From NCBI GenBank assembly GCA_947466085.1, contig CANIEC010000002.1, forward strand, positions 1 to 64,000: DNA of 64,000 bases, read 5' to 3'. The stretch is from Rhodospirillales bacterium. GTDB lineage: Bacteria; Pseudomonadota; Alphaproteobacteria; Reyranellales; Reyranellaceae. This document shows positions 35,640 to 43,860 of the stretch, in pieces (within the stretch, counting starts at the first letter, position 1; each line of letters opens with the position of its first letter). The notes under the pieces were generated by a model, which was given only the letters and a program-made list of their open reading frames with translations, did not search any database and was not told where the DNA came from. A program made the translations under genes and the position numbers.

Positions 35640-36188
35640 ATGTCAGTGATCGGCGCCTGCCGCACGTTGGAGCGGGGCATCATCTGGTTGGGTGCGCTTG
35701 TCGCCTGGATGACCCTGATCCCGCTGATCGCCGTCTCGGTCTACGACATGATCGGCCGGCAATTCTTTAATGTCGGTTCAACCCGGCTGCAGGAGCTCGA
35801 GTGGCACTTCTTCCTCGCCGTGGTGATGCTCAGCCTCGGTTATGCCTACCTGCACAACGCCCATGTGCGGATCGATATCCTTCGCGATCGGTTCGCGCCC
35901 CGCACGAGCGCCTCGATCGAGCTGCTCGGCTGCCTGCTGGTCCTGGTTCCGTTTTGCACGGTGCTCATCGTCTACGGCGGCCAGTTTGCGCTGGACTCCT
36001 TCGTTCAGATGGAGGGCGCGCGCGCGGCACTAGGCCTGCCGATGCGCTGGATCATCAAGTCCTGCCTGCCGATAGGCGGTCTGCTGCTGCTGCTGGCCGG
36101 CCTGTCCGTCGCCATCCGCAACGCGATGTTTCTCGCCGGGCGCGCGACAGGGCCAGCGCCGACCAGCGGCGCGTTGCAACGCGGCTAG
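35640..36188 (+). CDS. TRAP transporter small membrane subunit (DctQ family), copy 1
   Basis: ATG 35640 follows GGGGGAG. The 182-residue protein has four membrane helices, with family features VYDMIGRQFFNVGSTRLQELEWHFF split around the helix 1-2 loop and NAHVRIDIL. It partners the large subunit that begins 32 bases downstream, in a secondary transporter driven by an ion gradient. No periplasmic DctP protein is encoded nearby. It is divergent from the ArsR sensor. Confidence 0.85.
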   Translation: MSVIGACRTLERGIIWLGALVAWMTLIPLIAVSVYDMIGRQFFNVGSTRLQELEWHFFLAVVMLSLGYAYLHNAHVRIDILRDRFAPRTSASIELLGCLLVLVPFCTVLIVYGGQFALDSFVQMEGARAALGLPMRWIIKSCLPIGGLLLLLAGLSVAIRNAMFLAGRATGPAPTSGALQRG

Positions 36189-36220
36189 GCGAAGGCACAG
36201 CGGCGCAGGGGGGGAGCGCG

Positions 36221-37588
36221 GTGGATTTCCTGATCGACAATCTCGCTCTGTTCATGATCCTGGCCTTGGCATTGCTGCTGTTCAGCGGCTATCCGGTGGC
36301 GCTCGTTCTCATCGGCGTCGCGTTGGGCTTCGGCTTGATTGGCTACACACTCGACCAGTTCCCGCTCATCGCTTTGTTCAATATTCCGCTTCGCATCTAT
36401 TCGACACTCGCCGAGAATCTAATCTACCCCGCGGTGCCGATGCTCCTCTTCATGGGCATCGCGCTGGAAAGAAGCGGGATCGGGCGCGAGCTGTTGCTCT
36501 GCCTACAGGTGTTGCTGCGCCGCGTGCCGGCCAGCCAAGTGGTCGCTGTCACGGTGATCGGCATCATTCTGGCGCCATCTGCAGGCCTGGTTGGCGCCTC
36601 GGTGGCGACGCTCGCCTATCTCGCGCTCCCCACCATGTTGGAGAGCGGGTACAAGGCATCCTTCGCCACAGGCTCGATTGCCGCCGCCGGCACCCTCGGC
36701 CTGATCCTGCCGCCGGCGATTATGCTGTTTTTCCTCGCCGACGAGTTGGGCGTACTGATCTCGCAGATGTTCCTTTCGACGATCGTGCCGGGATTGGTCC
36801 TGGTGGTGCTGTATGTTGCCTACTACATTGGCGCAGCCCTGCTCGATCCGCGAATCGCGCCCCCGCTCGCGGCGGTACCAGTCCGCAGCACGCTGCGGTT
36901 CGCCCTGTATGTTGCCCGCAGCCTGGCGCTTCCGGTGCTGCTGATCGCCATGGTGCTCGGCTCCGTCATTGCCGGTCTGGCCACACCGACACAGTCGGCA
37001 TGCGTCGGTGCGGCAGGCGCGATTCTGTTGATGCTGCTCAACCGCAGCCTCTCACTGCGTGCCATGCATGAGATAGTCCAGCGCACGGCGTTGATGACCG
37101 CGATGGTCTTCTTCATCGCCCTTGCCGCGACGGTGTTCTCCTACGTGTTCCGCTATTTCAGCGGCGACACGCTGGTGCTCGAGCTGCTTCGTGGTCTGGG
37201 CTTCGGTGATTGGGGGATGTTGCTGACCATGCTCGCCATCATCTTCGTGCTCGGCTTCTTCATCGACTGGATCGAGATCGCGCTGATCACCCTGCCGATC
37301 TTCGAGCCGGTGCTGAAGGCGCTGGATTTTTCGACCTATGTCGGCTCGCCCCAGCTTGCCTTGGTGTGGATCGCGGCGCTGATCGCGCTAACGCTGCAAA
37401 CTTCGTTCCTGACGCCGCCCTTCGGCTTCGCGCTGTTCTTCCTCAAGGGCGCTTCGCCACCGAGCGTGGCGCTGCGCGACATCTACCGGGGCATCGTGCC
37501 GATCGTGGCGATCCAGCTGCTCGGCATCGCACTTGTCCTCGTTCTGCCGGGACTCGCGACCTGGCTGGCGATGCGCGCCGCCGGGTGA
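36221..37588 (+). CDS. TRAP transporter large membrane subunit (DctM family), copy 1
   Basis: GTG 36221, eight bases after GGGGGGAG, gives 455 residues with about 12 helices. Features are YPAVPMLLFMGIALERSGIG split at helix 3, LAPSAGLVGASVATL, GTLGLILPPAIMLFF, ATPTQSACVGAAGA and the end motif FLTPPFGFALFFLKG. It is the translocating subunit of a TRAP system for carboxylates or similar compounds. With the small subunit it forms a Q-M pair lacking DctP. Confidence 0.87.
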   Translation: MDFLIDNLALFMILALALLLFSGYPVALVLIGVALGFGLIGYTLDQFPLIALFNIPLRIYSTLAENLIYPAVPMLLFMGIALERSGIGRELLLCLQVLLRRVPASQVVAVTVIGIILAPSAGLVGASVATLAYLALPTMLESGYKASFATGSIAAAGTLGLILPPAIMLFFLADELGVLISQMFLSTIVPGLVLVVLYVAYYIGAALLDPRIAPPLAAVPVRSTLRFALYVARSLALPVLLIAMVLGSVIAGLATPTQSACVGAAGAILLMLLNRSLSLRAMHEIVQRTALMTAMVFFIALAATVFSYVFRYFSGDTLVLELLRGLGFGDWGMLLTMLAIIFVLGFFIDWIEIALITLPIFEPVLKALDFSTYVGSPQLALVWIAALIALTLQTSFLTPPFGFALFFLKGASPPSVALRDIYRGIVPIVAIQLLGIALVLVLPGLATWLAMRAAG

Positions 37589-37810
37589 ACCAGACCGCTC
37601 TGAGAAGCCCTCCGCACTGGCGGAAGGGAGCGGCCCGGCGGCGGCGCCAAAAATCCCAACAACAGGCTGCCCAGGGACGCGCAGCGGTCAGGGTCCCTTG
37701 AGCCGTTCCCGGTCCGGCACGACCGGGAACTGATATGACATAGGCGGCGGCAAGACTTCGGCGCGCAGCAGCTGCGCCGCGAACTTCGCCGCAGCCTTGG
37801 CAAGACAATA

Positions 37811-38035
37811 TTAGGTGTACGCGGCGACGGCGAACCCTTCGGGATTCATGCCATATGTAAACTCATTGATCTGCTCTAGATGCTCAACCGCCGGCGTCTC
37901 GGCGTATATTGCAAGAAGCTCGCTCAAAAGCTGGGCGTCCATGAGATCGAGCTTGGATCGCGTAGGCGATGAACTCGTGCCACTCACGCCCCAAGCGGAC
38001 CTGGCATTGGCTGGCAATTTGGAAGCACGCCTTCT
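37811..38035 (-). pseudogene. Frameshifted relic of the HEVAH metallopeptidase paralogue
   Basis: Reading leftwards, LGREWHEFIAYAIQ matches PREWHEFIAYAVQ of the gene at 29.1-29.8 kb. After a one-base shift near 37950 the other frame continues LDLMDAQLLSELLAIYAETP and then INEFTYGMNPEGFAV, matching ELMEPAIRASILERY and INPFTHGLADPDTFAV. The N-terminal half with the HExxH motif is missing. It abuts MerR operator 5, repeating the arrangement at 29.9 kb. Confidence 0.75.
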
Positions 38036-38041
38036 TTGTCC

Positions 38042-38072
38042 TTGAACCTCTAGTGGCTACAGGAGGCAATAT
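38042..38072 (+). promoter_or_regulatory. MerR-type promoter/operator 5 (second TRAP pair)
   Basis: Plus strand TTGAAC (38042-38047), a 19-base spacer with the imperfect dyad CTCTAGTGGCTACAG, and CAATAT (38067-38072). It points at the DctQ/DctM genes starting at 38160. Confidence 0.6.
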
Positions 38073-38159
38073 GTCAGCCAGAAGGGGAGGACCAAGCCAA
38101 ATGAGGCTTTGCGCGGCGATGCCGTAGAGATGCTTCTACGCCGGACAAGGTAGGCGGTC

Positions 38160-38714
38160 GTGCAGATATTTCTGAGATTCGCGGGAGTGATCGACCGTCT
38201 CAACCGCGCCGTCGCCCAGATCGTACGTTGGGGACTGCTCGCAAACGCGTTGCTGATTGCCGCCAATGCTTTCAGTCGGAAATTTTTCTCGATCGCGTCA
38301 CCCTCCGCCTTCGATCTGCAATGGCAGTTCTTCGCGGCAGTCGTGCTGCTGATGGCGGCCTACACGTTCCAACGCGACGAGCACGTTCGAATCGATATTC
38401 TGTCAGGTCGCTTAGGCGAGCGTGGACTCGCTTGGCTCGATCTCCTGGGAATCTGCCTCGTACTCCTTCCCGTATGTGCCGCCCTCGTATGGGTGAGCTG
38501 GCCTCAGTTTCTCGTCTCATTCCTGTCGGGCGAAAGCCGGGCCACGCGCGACAGCACAAGCGATATCCCGGCCTGGATCATCAAGGGCTTCATCCCTGCC
38601 GGCTTCTTTCTGCTGGGCTTGCAGGGCGTGGCCGAAGCCATCCGCTGCGTCGCGTGCTTGAAAGGCTTCCCGTCGCGCCCGGTGAACCGACGCAGGCTGA
38701 TCGAAGGAAGGTGA
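38160..38714 (+). CDS. TRAP transporter small membrane subunit (DctQ family), copy 2
   Basis: GTG 38160 gives 184 residues with four membrane helices. LLIAANAFSRKFFSIASPSA and FQRDEHVRIDILSGRLGERG are the family signatures. It is only distantly similar to copy 1 at 35.6 kb, so this is not a recent duplication. Operator 5 lies 88 bases upstream in the same orientation, suggesting metal-linked expression. The large subunit follows after one base. Confidence 0.84.
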   Translation: MQIFLRFAGVIDRLNRAVAQIVRWGLLANALLIAANAFSRKFFSIASPSAFDLQWQFFAAVVLLMAAYTFQRDEHVRIDILSGRLGERGLAWLDLLGICLVLLPVCAALVWVSWPQFLVSFLSGESRATRDSTSDIPAWIIKGFIPAGFFLLGLQGVAEAIRCVACLKGFPSRPVNRRRLIEGR

Positions 38715-38715
38715 C

Positions 38716-40095
38716 ATGAGCGACATCCTCGCGCCGGCCATGTTCGCTTGTCTCTTTGTCGCTCTCTTCGCCGGTTTTCCCGTCGCCTTCTCCCTCGCCG
38801 CGGTAGCGGGAGTGTTCGGGGCCGTCGGCCTGGCCACCGGCGACTTCAATGTCTCGTTCCTAAACAACATGCTGTTCCGCATCCAGGGCACGTTCAACAA
38901 CGACAACCTATTGGCTCTGCCGATGCTGATCTTCATGGGAATGTTGCTGGAACGCACCGGGATTGCCGAGGACTTGTTCGTTGCGCTCAACCGGCTGTTT
39001 GGACGCTTGTCGGGCGGATTGGCCTATACGACCGTCATCGTCGGCGGCGTGTTGTCGGCAATCACGGGCTTCGTCTCTGCATCGGTTGTCGCCATCGGAT
39101 TAATCGCGCTGCCAGTGATGTTGCGGGCCAAATACGACCCGCGCCTGGCGACCGGGGTCGTTGCCGCGTCTGGAACGCTTGCCCAGGTCATTCCGCCCAG
39201 CCTGGTGCTTATCATTCTTGCCGAACAACTGGACGTGTCGCTTATCGAGATCTATCGCGGCGCCCTCCTGCCGAGCGCTCTACTGATCTCTTCTTATCTC
39301 GTCTACATTTTCGTCATCACCCAATTGGTACCAGAGCGCGCACCTCCATCCGTCCGCGTCGAGGGAGATTCTTCGACGGTATCGACAGCGATCGCCGCCG
39401 CGGCCGTCACTGCAGGTCCTCCCTTGGGGATCGTGTTGGCTATGTTGGCGGCAATCTATTTCGGTGTGGCAACTCCGAGCGAGGGTGGCGCGTTCGGGGT
39501 CACGGCAACACTCATATTGGCGTTGGCAAAGCGGAAGCTGACGGGTCGCAACCTGCGGCGAGCGATGGACGTCACGGGCGTATTGTGTTCGGGGATCATC
39601 TTTCTGTTGCTTGGCGCGTCGTTCTTCACACTCGTCTTTCGCGGCCTCGACGGTCAGGTCTGGATCGAGTCCCTCTTCAGGCACATTCCAGCCGGGCAAA
39701 TCGGCTTCATCTTGTTCATCAACGTGGCGATCTTCTTCCTCGCCTTCTTCCTGGATTTTTTCGAAATTGCCTTCATTGTCCTGCCGCTGATCGCACCGGT
39801 TGCCCGGCAGCTCGGAATAGACATGGTTTGGTTGACGGTCTTGCTCGCCGTCAACCTCCAAACGTCATTCATGCATCCGCCTTTCGGCATTGCCCTTTAC
39901 AACCTCCGAAGCGTAGCGCCTCTTTCCGTTCGTACATCGCAAATCTATTGGGGAGCGATCCCTTTCCTTGCTCTTCAAGTCTTGATGGTCGGGCTCCTGA
40001 TCGTGGCTCCGCAGATTGTGACGAAAGCGCCGCCTTCAAAGATCGAATGGAACACGCGCCAGATTGAATTGCCCCCGCCGCCCGATGATCCGTGA
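38716..40095 (+). CDS. TRAP transporter large membrane subunit (DctM family), copy 2
   Basis: The 459-residue protein has about 12 helices, with LLALPMLIFMGMLLERTGIA, GRLSGGLAYTTVIVGGVLSA, GTLAQVIPPSLVLIILAEQL, ATPSEGGAFGVTATL and SFMHPPFGIALYNLRSVAP. The last motif is the usual end of DctM. It pairs with the preceding small subunit; again no DctP gene is present. The TRAP family imports organic acids, amino-sulfonates and related solutes, and here could import or exchange a metal-binding carboxylate, which is inference. Confidence 0.87.
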   Translation: MSDILAPAMFACLFVALFAGFPVAFSLAAVAGVFGAVGLATGDFNVSFLNNMLFRIQGTFNNDNLLALPMLIFMGMLLERTGIAEDLFVALNRLFGRLSGGLAYTTVIVGGVLSAITGFVSASVVAIGLIALPVMLRAKYDPRLATGVVAASGTLAQVIPPSLVLIILAEQLDVSLIEIYRGALLPSALLISSYLVYIFVITQLVPERAPPSVRVEGDSSTVSTAIAAAAVTAGPPLGIVLAMLAAIYFGVATPSEGGAFGVTATLILALAKRKLTGRNLRRAMDVTGVLCSGIIFLLLGASFFTLVFRGLDGQVWIESLFRHIPAGQIGFILFINVAIFFLAFFLDFFEIAFIVLPLIAPVARQLGIDMVWLTVLLAVNLQTSFMHPPFGIALYNLRSVAPLSVRTSQIYWGAIPFLALQVLMVGLLIVAPQIVTKAPPSKIEWNTRQIELPPPPDDP

Positions 40096-40279
40096 CGGTT
40101 GTCGGTCAGTCCGCCTTTGCGTCATTAGCTACCACCGAAGCAGGCAATGAGATCGACCCAACGGTGAAGGCTCGTCCCGAGATGACCGGCCACGGCGAAC
40201 CCGATCAGCAGGCCGGTCGTGCCGAGCCACTTCGATCTGCGGTACCTCCCTGAAGCCTTCCTTCTCGCTTTCTTTATCG

Positions 40280-40555
40280 TCACAGGACCCGGCTTGGAGC
40301 CAGCGTTTCCAACTCCAGAGTGATGAAAGGCACGGCGATGGAAGCGACGGCGAGCGCCGGACCAGGTGCAACGCAGGTCGCTGGACAACTTGCCAGCGCG
40401 GGTGCGCAAGGTGCGCCTTTGCAGTCCGGACACTGATCACAGGGCTCGGAGGTCGCGGTTTGTACCGGCGCCGCAGCGAATATGACGGCCGGCAAGCGCG
40501 TCGCGAGAACGGCGAGACAGCCCAGCAGACTGGCAAAGACGCGCAGATGCTTCAC
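40280..40555 (-). CDS. Small exported Cys-rich protein, unrecognised
   Basis: A GTG-initiated frame of about 91 residues begins VKHLRVFASLLGCLAVLATR, a signal-anchor-like segment, followed by PCDQCPDCKGAPCAPALASC and further Cys. The clustered cysteines suggest metal binding in the periplasm, in keeping with the neighbourhood. The start is uncertain: in-frame GTG 40573 and TTG 40588 also exist, and no good ribosome site is seen. It lies downstream of ynfA and of a strong dyad. Confidence 0.45.
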   Translation of the reverse strand: MKHLRVFASLLGCLAVLATRLPAVIFAAAPVQTATSEPCDQCPDCKGAPCAPALASCPATCVAPGPALAVASIAVPFITLELETLAPSRVL

Positions 40556-40580
40556 GCGAGCAAGTGTCGCCACGATGGGG

Positions 40581-40602
40581 GACTGCAAGTCACATTGCAG
40601 TC
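40581..40602. promoter_or_regulatory. Perfect 8-base dyad before the Cys-rich protein
   Basis: GACTGCAA (40581-40588) and TTGCAGTC (40595-40602) flank a six-base centre. On the minus strand it overlaps a TTGACT box. It may be an operator for the second MerR or another metal regulator, or a hairpin. Confidence 0.45.
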
Positions 40603-40731
40603 AATCTGATACCTGCTCAGCGGATCGCACACTAACTGCCGGCCGTCGGCACAGCCAGAGCGCCGCAGAGCATCTGCGCCACGATGAAAGCCGGCGCATT
40701 CGTCGACAGGATGCCGGTCTTCGAGGCCCGT

Positions 40732-41073
40732 TTAGGCGGCCCGGGCACCGAAGAGAATGATAGCCGCCCCGACAAGCATCACGGCTGCCCCCGTCACATC
40801 CCACCGGTCCGGCCGAGCTCCCTCGAGCAACCATAGCCAGCCAATGGAAGCCACAACGTAGATGCCGCCGTAGGCCGCGTAGGCGCGTCCTGCATATTCA
40901 GAATCGATCAGGGTCAGGAGCCAAGCGAATACGATCAGGCTGACGATACCTGGCAATATCCATAACGCCGACTTGCCACTGCGCAGCCAAATCCAGAACG
41001 CAAAGCAACCGCCTATCTCCGCATGGGCAGCACCTGCGTAGATGAACAGCGTCTTGATCGCGCGTTCGCCCAT
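40732..41073 (-). CDS. YnfA/UPF0060 family small membrane protein
   Basis: From ATG 41073 ([20 protein letters not shown]) the protein has 113 residues and four membrane helices. [40 protein letters not shown] and [20 protein letters not shown] are strong UPF0060 signatures. The family is related to small multidrug transporters; its function is uncertain. The gene start overlaps the 3' end of the second merR by 61 bases, so translation is probably coupled and metal-responsive. Confidence 0.88.
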   Translation of the reverse strand: MGERAIKTLFIYAGAAHAEIGGCFAFWIWLRSGKSALWILPGIVSLIVFAWLLTLIDSEYAGRAYAAYGGIYVVASIGWLWLLEGARPDRWDVTGAAVMLVGAAIILFGARAA

Positions 41074-41576
41074 CGAGGTTTCATCGGGATCGGCGCCGCG
41101 GCTGCGGACTGGGCCTGACAGTTCGTTTCTCTGCAGGATTGGTGCGTGCCACCCGAGCGTTGGCGCCCGCGATCTTCTTCGCCTCTTGGTGCTGCCAAAG
41201 CTTCCAGCAACAGGCATTCAGGCACCGTCCGACCTTCGCAAGAACGTATCAAGTCTGACAGCACCCTTTCCATCCGACGCAGATCGGCGAGTTTTGTTCG
41301 TACTTCCCCCAGGTGCGTGGTGGCCAGTTCTCGAACCTCTTCGCAGGTGTCCACCTTGCGATCAACCAGGCTGAGCAGCCGGCGCACGGAGTCGACTTTG
41401 AACCCGAGCTCGCGGGCCTGGCGGATGAAGGACAGCCGCTCGATGTCGGATGCGCCGTATATCCGGTATCCGCCGGCGGTGCGCTCGGGCTTCGGCAGCA
41501 GCCCTTCGCTCTCATAGTAACGGATGGTTTCCGCCTGCACGCCGGAACGTCTGGCAAGAATGCCGATCGAGATCAT
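41013..41576 (-). CDS. MerR-family metal-responsive regulator, second copy
   Basis: From ATG 41576 ([20 protein letters not shown]) the frame has 187 residues; an upstream ATG at 41591 is possible. The winged helix is followed by the dimer helix and cysteines Cys78, Cys113 and Cys121, at the same positions as in the regulator at 29.9 kb. The last 55 or so residues after GRQRSG are low-complexity and overlap ynfA, so the original stop may have been lost. It probably controls ynfA and the Cys-rich gene. It lacks an obvious CTGTAG dyad nearby. Confidence 0.83.
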   Translation of the reverse strand: MISIGILARRSGVQAETIRYYESEGLLPKPERTAGGYRIYGASDIERLSFIRQARELGFKVDSVRRLLSLVDRKVDTCEEVRELATTHLGEVRTKLADLRRMERVLSDLIRSCEGRTVPECLLLEALAAPRGEEDRGRQRSGGTHQSCRETNCQAQSAAAAPIPMKPRWANARSRRCSSTQVLPMRR

Positions 41577-41591
41577 CCCTTCGAAAACCAT

Positions 41592-41973
41592 GGGCGACAC
41601 TCTCTCTGCGCCGTCACGCTTGACCCAATCCAGGGGAGAACGCTGACGCCACGTTCTCCTTGCAACCAACATCTGCAACCGAAAAGCCTACGCGGCGGCG
41701 CGAAATAGGCCCCAGTAGCTCGCTACCGCCAGATCACCGTTGGGAATGGCGGATCGCAATTTGAGATCAATGCGGGTCCTGCTTTGAACCTAGGCGGCGG
41801 CCCGAACTAGCAAGTTAAGCTGGTTGCGCTCCCCCGCAACCAATTTGAAAACGCCGCCCTCGAAAGAGGGCGGCGTTCTTGCGTCCGGGCCGTATGCGCG
41901 TGTCTGTCAAAGGCCTGCGATCGCATCATTCATCGCCGCTACCTACGCTTCCTGGCTCAATGGAGCCCGGGCC
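41592..41973. other. Intergenic region between merR-2 and the FAAL gene
   Basis: No gene is seen. It contains an 8-base-stem hairpin TGGTTGCG/CGCAACCA (41821-41842) and the terminator at 41850-41877. Confidence 0.5.
41843..41877 (-). terminator. Rho-independent terminator of the FAAL gene
   Basis: On the minus strand AACGCCGCCCTC and GAGGGCGGCGTT form a perfect 12-base stem with a TTTC loop. It is followed by TTTTCAAATT. It lies about 100 bases after the FAAL stop. Confidence 0.8.
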
Positions 41974-43764
41974 CTAAGTTGAATAGTCGCCGGCGGCAAA
42001 CTTCGACTTGGCGTGCGTGCGGCTCAGCTTTCCGGAGGAGGTGCGGGGCAGGCCGGGTTGGCGCTTGATCAGGACGACCTGTCCGTCTACCCCGGCGGCT
42101 TCCTTGACCGCCTGCCTTATGTCGCCCACCAGCGACTCGCGTTCCGCAGGTTCGCTTGGATAGGCCTGAACGATGACCACGACGGTTTCGGTGTCGCCGT
42201 CTTCGATCGAGAAGGCACAGGCGTCGCCGCGACCGACCTGCGGCAGCGCCTCGATGGCCCACTCTATGTCCTGCGGCCAGATATTGCGGCCGTTCACGAT
42301 GATCAGATCCTTGGCCCGACCGGTGATCACCAGTTCGCCTTTGTGCCAGTAGCCGAGATCGCCGGTATCGAGCCAGCCGTCGCAAAGCACGCGCGCGCTC
42401 TCCTCGGGCATCTGGAAGTATCCCGGCATCACGCTGGGCCCTCGGACGAACAACCGGCCGACATGGCGTTCGCCCAGGGGCACGCCGTGCTCGTCACGGA
42501 TCTCGACGCTGTGTCCGGCCATAACCCTGCCGCAGACGACGAAGTCTCGCGACTGGCCCGACTGCGGATCGGCAAAGCTGTCCACTTTGACGCCGCCGAA
42601 CGGCGCGCCGAAGCTCAGGCCGACGCAGACCTCGGCCATGCCATAGCTTGGCATGTAGGCGCGCTCGTCGAAACCCGCCGCCTTGAAGGCCTCGGCGAAG
42701 CGCCGCAGGACGGGAAGCTGGATCATGTCAGCACCGACGCCCGCAAGGCGGAGGCTCGACAAATCGAGTTCGCCCATCGGCGCGGTCTGCGCGCGCCGGG
42801 TCAGCAGGTCGTAGCCGAAGCTGGGACTGTAGGTGATCGTGGCGCGGCGCCGCGAGATCAGCGAAAGCCACTGCATCGGCCGCCGGGCGAAGTCGCGGGG
42901 CGCCAGCAGGTCGACGCTGCGCTGTGCGCACATCGGCGCCAGGATGAACCCGATCAGGCCCATGTCGTGATAGAGCGGCAGCCAGCTCACGCCGGAATCG
43001 TTCTCGTCGAGCCCCTGCGCGGCGATCGACCCGTCGATGTTCGCCATCAGCTGGTCCTGGCGGATGTCCACACCGAGCGGCGCACGCGTGCTGCCGGAGG
43101 AGAATTGCACGTAGCAGGGCATGCCCGCGCCGAGCGGCCGCAGGTCGGCCTTGGCCTCGGGACGCGCGGTGAAGATCGCCGTCCCTCCGGCAAACCGCGC
43201 CGTCGTGCCTTCGGCGGCGGTCTGGGCGAACTCGACCAGTTCGTCGGGGGCGAGGACGCCCACGGCCTGCGAGGCGACGATCTGCTTCCTGAGCTGGAAG
43301 ATGTAGTGCGCCTTGGCGCCGAGACCGACCGGCACGGGAACGGGAACCGGGACGACGCCGGCATACTGGGCGCCGAAGAAAGCAACGCAGAAGCCCGGCC
43401 AGGTGTCGGCGATCAGGACGAGCCGTTCACCGGGCGCCACTCCGGCGCCGATCAGGCGGCGGGCGAAGGACTGTGCGTCAGCCTGCAGTTGCCGGTAGGA
43501 CAGGCGGGTGAGCAGCTTGCCGCGGGCATCGAAGAAGTTGAAGCCGGTCTCGCCCCTCGCGGCATAGTCCAGCGCCTCGCACAGGCTGGTGAAGCCGCCG
43601 CGGCGGAAGGGCAGGGATACGTTGTGGGTGGGCGTCGGGATCGCGACCCAGCGATCCGGGCTCGATTGCAGGGTCGACGCATAGCGTTGCATGCGGCCGG
43701 CTACACCATCGGCCGGCGTGGCACTTGAATGAAGAACAGGCAGGATTCCTCGGATCGACGTCAT
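41974..43764 (-). CDS. Fatty-acyl-AMP ligase-like adenylate-forming enzyme (FAAL/FadD-like)
   Basis: From ATG 43764 (GGGAG eight bases upstream) the protein has 596 residues. Features are SYRQLQADAQSFARRLIGAG, the phosphate loop VQFSSGSTRAPLGV, SWLPLYHDMGLIG (a FAAL/mycosubtilin-synthetase signature), SYGMAEVCVGLSFG, WLDTGDLGYWHKGELVITGR split and the C-terminal Lys in RTSSGKLSR. FAALs make acyl-AMP for transfer to an acyl carrier protein in lipid or polyketide assembly. No carrier or synthase gene is adjacent. A cobalamin riboswitch precedes the gene. Confidence 0.87.
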   Translation of the reverse strand: MTSIRGILPVLHSSATPADGVAGRMQRYASTLQSSPDRWVAIPTPTHNVSLPFRRGGFTSLCEALDYAARGETGFNFFDARGKLLTRLSYRQLQADAQSFARRLIGAGVAPGERLVLIADTWPGFCVAFFGAQYAGVVPVPVPVPVGLGAKAHYIFQLRKQIVASQAVGVLAPDELVEFAQTAAEGTTARFAGGTAIFTARPEAKADLRPLGAGMPCYVQFSSGSTRAPLGVDIRQDQLMANIDGSIAAQGLDENDSGVSWLPLYHDMGLIGFILAPMCAQRSVDLLAPRDFARRPMQWLSLISRRRATITYSPSFGYDLLTRRAQTAPMGELDLSSLRLAGVGADMIQLPVLRRFAEAFKAAGFDERAYMPSYGMAEVCVGLSFGAPFGGVKVDSFADPQSGQSRDFVVCGRVMAGHSVEIRDEHGVPLGERHVGRLFVRGPSVMPGYFQMPEESARVLCDGWLDTGDLGYWHKGELVITGRAKDLIIVNGRNIWPQDIEWAIEALPQVGRGDACAFSIEDGDTETVVVIVQAYPSEPAERESLVGDIRQAVKEAAGVDGQVVLIKRQPGLPRTSSGKLSRTHAKSKFAAGDYST

Positions 43765-43860
43765 CTGACGATCTCCCAAACGGTTCGCACTAAGCGCGTC
43801 ACCGCTCGGTTGACCGTCCCGTTGGATCATCCCGTCCATCGGAAGAGCGACGCTATCGCC

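Larger units (their letters stand above)
37589..38159. other. Gene-poor gap between the two TRAP pairs
   Basis: This 571-base gap holds the metallopeptidase relic and MerR operator 5. The part 37589-37810 has no recognisable gene, only GC-rich sequence. Confidence 0.5.

Noticed and set aside
34409-35770. A 453-codon open frame across the O-antigen-ligase, ArsR and TRAP starts
   Set aside because: It overlaps three better-supported genes and their control regions and shows only Arg/Ala/Pro-rich residues.
42013-43728. A 571-codon open frame on the plus strand
   Set aside because: It is antisense to the FAAL gene, has no ribosome site and its residues are Gly/Asp/Arg-rich shadow sequence typical of GC-rich genes.
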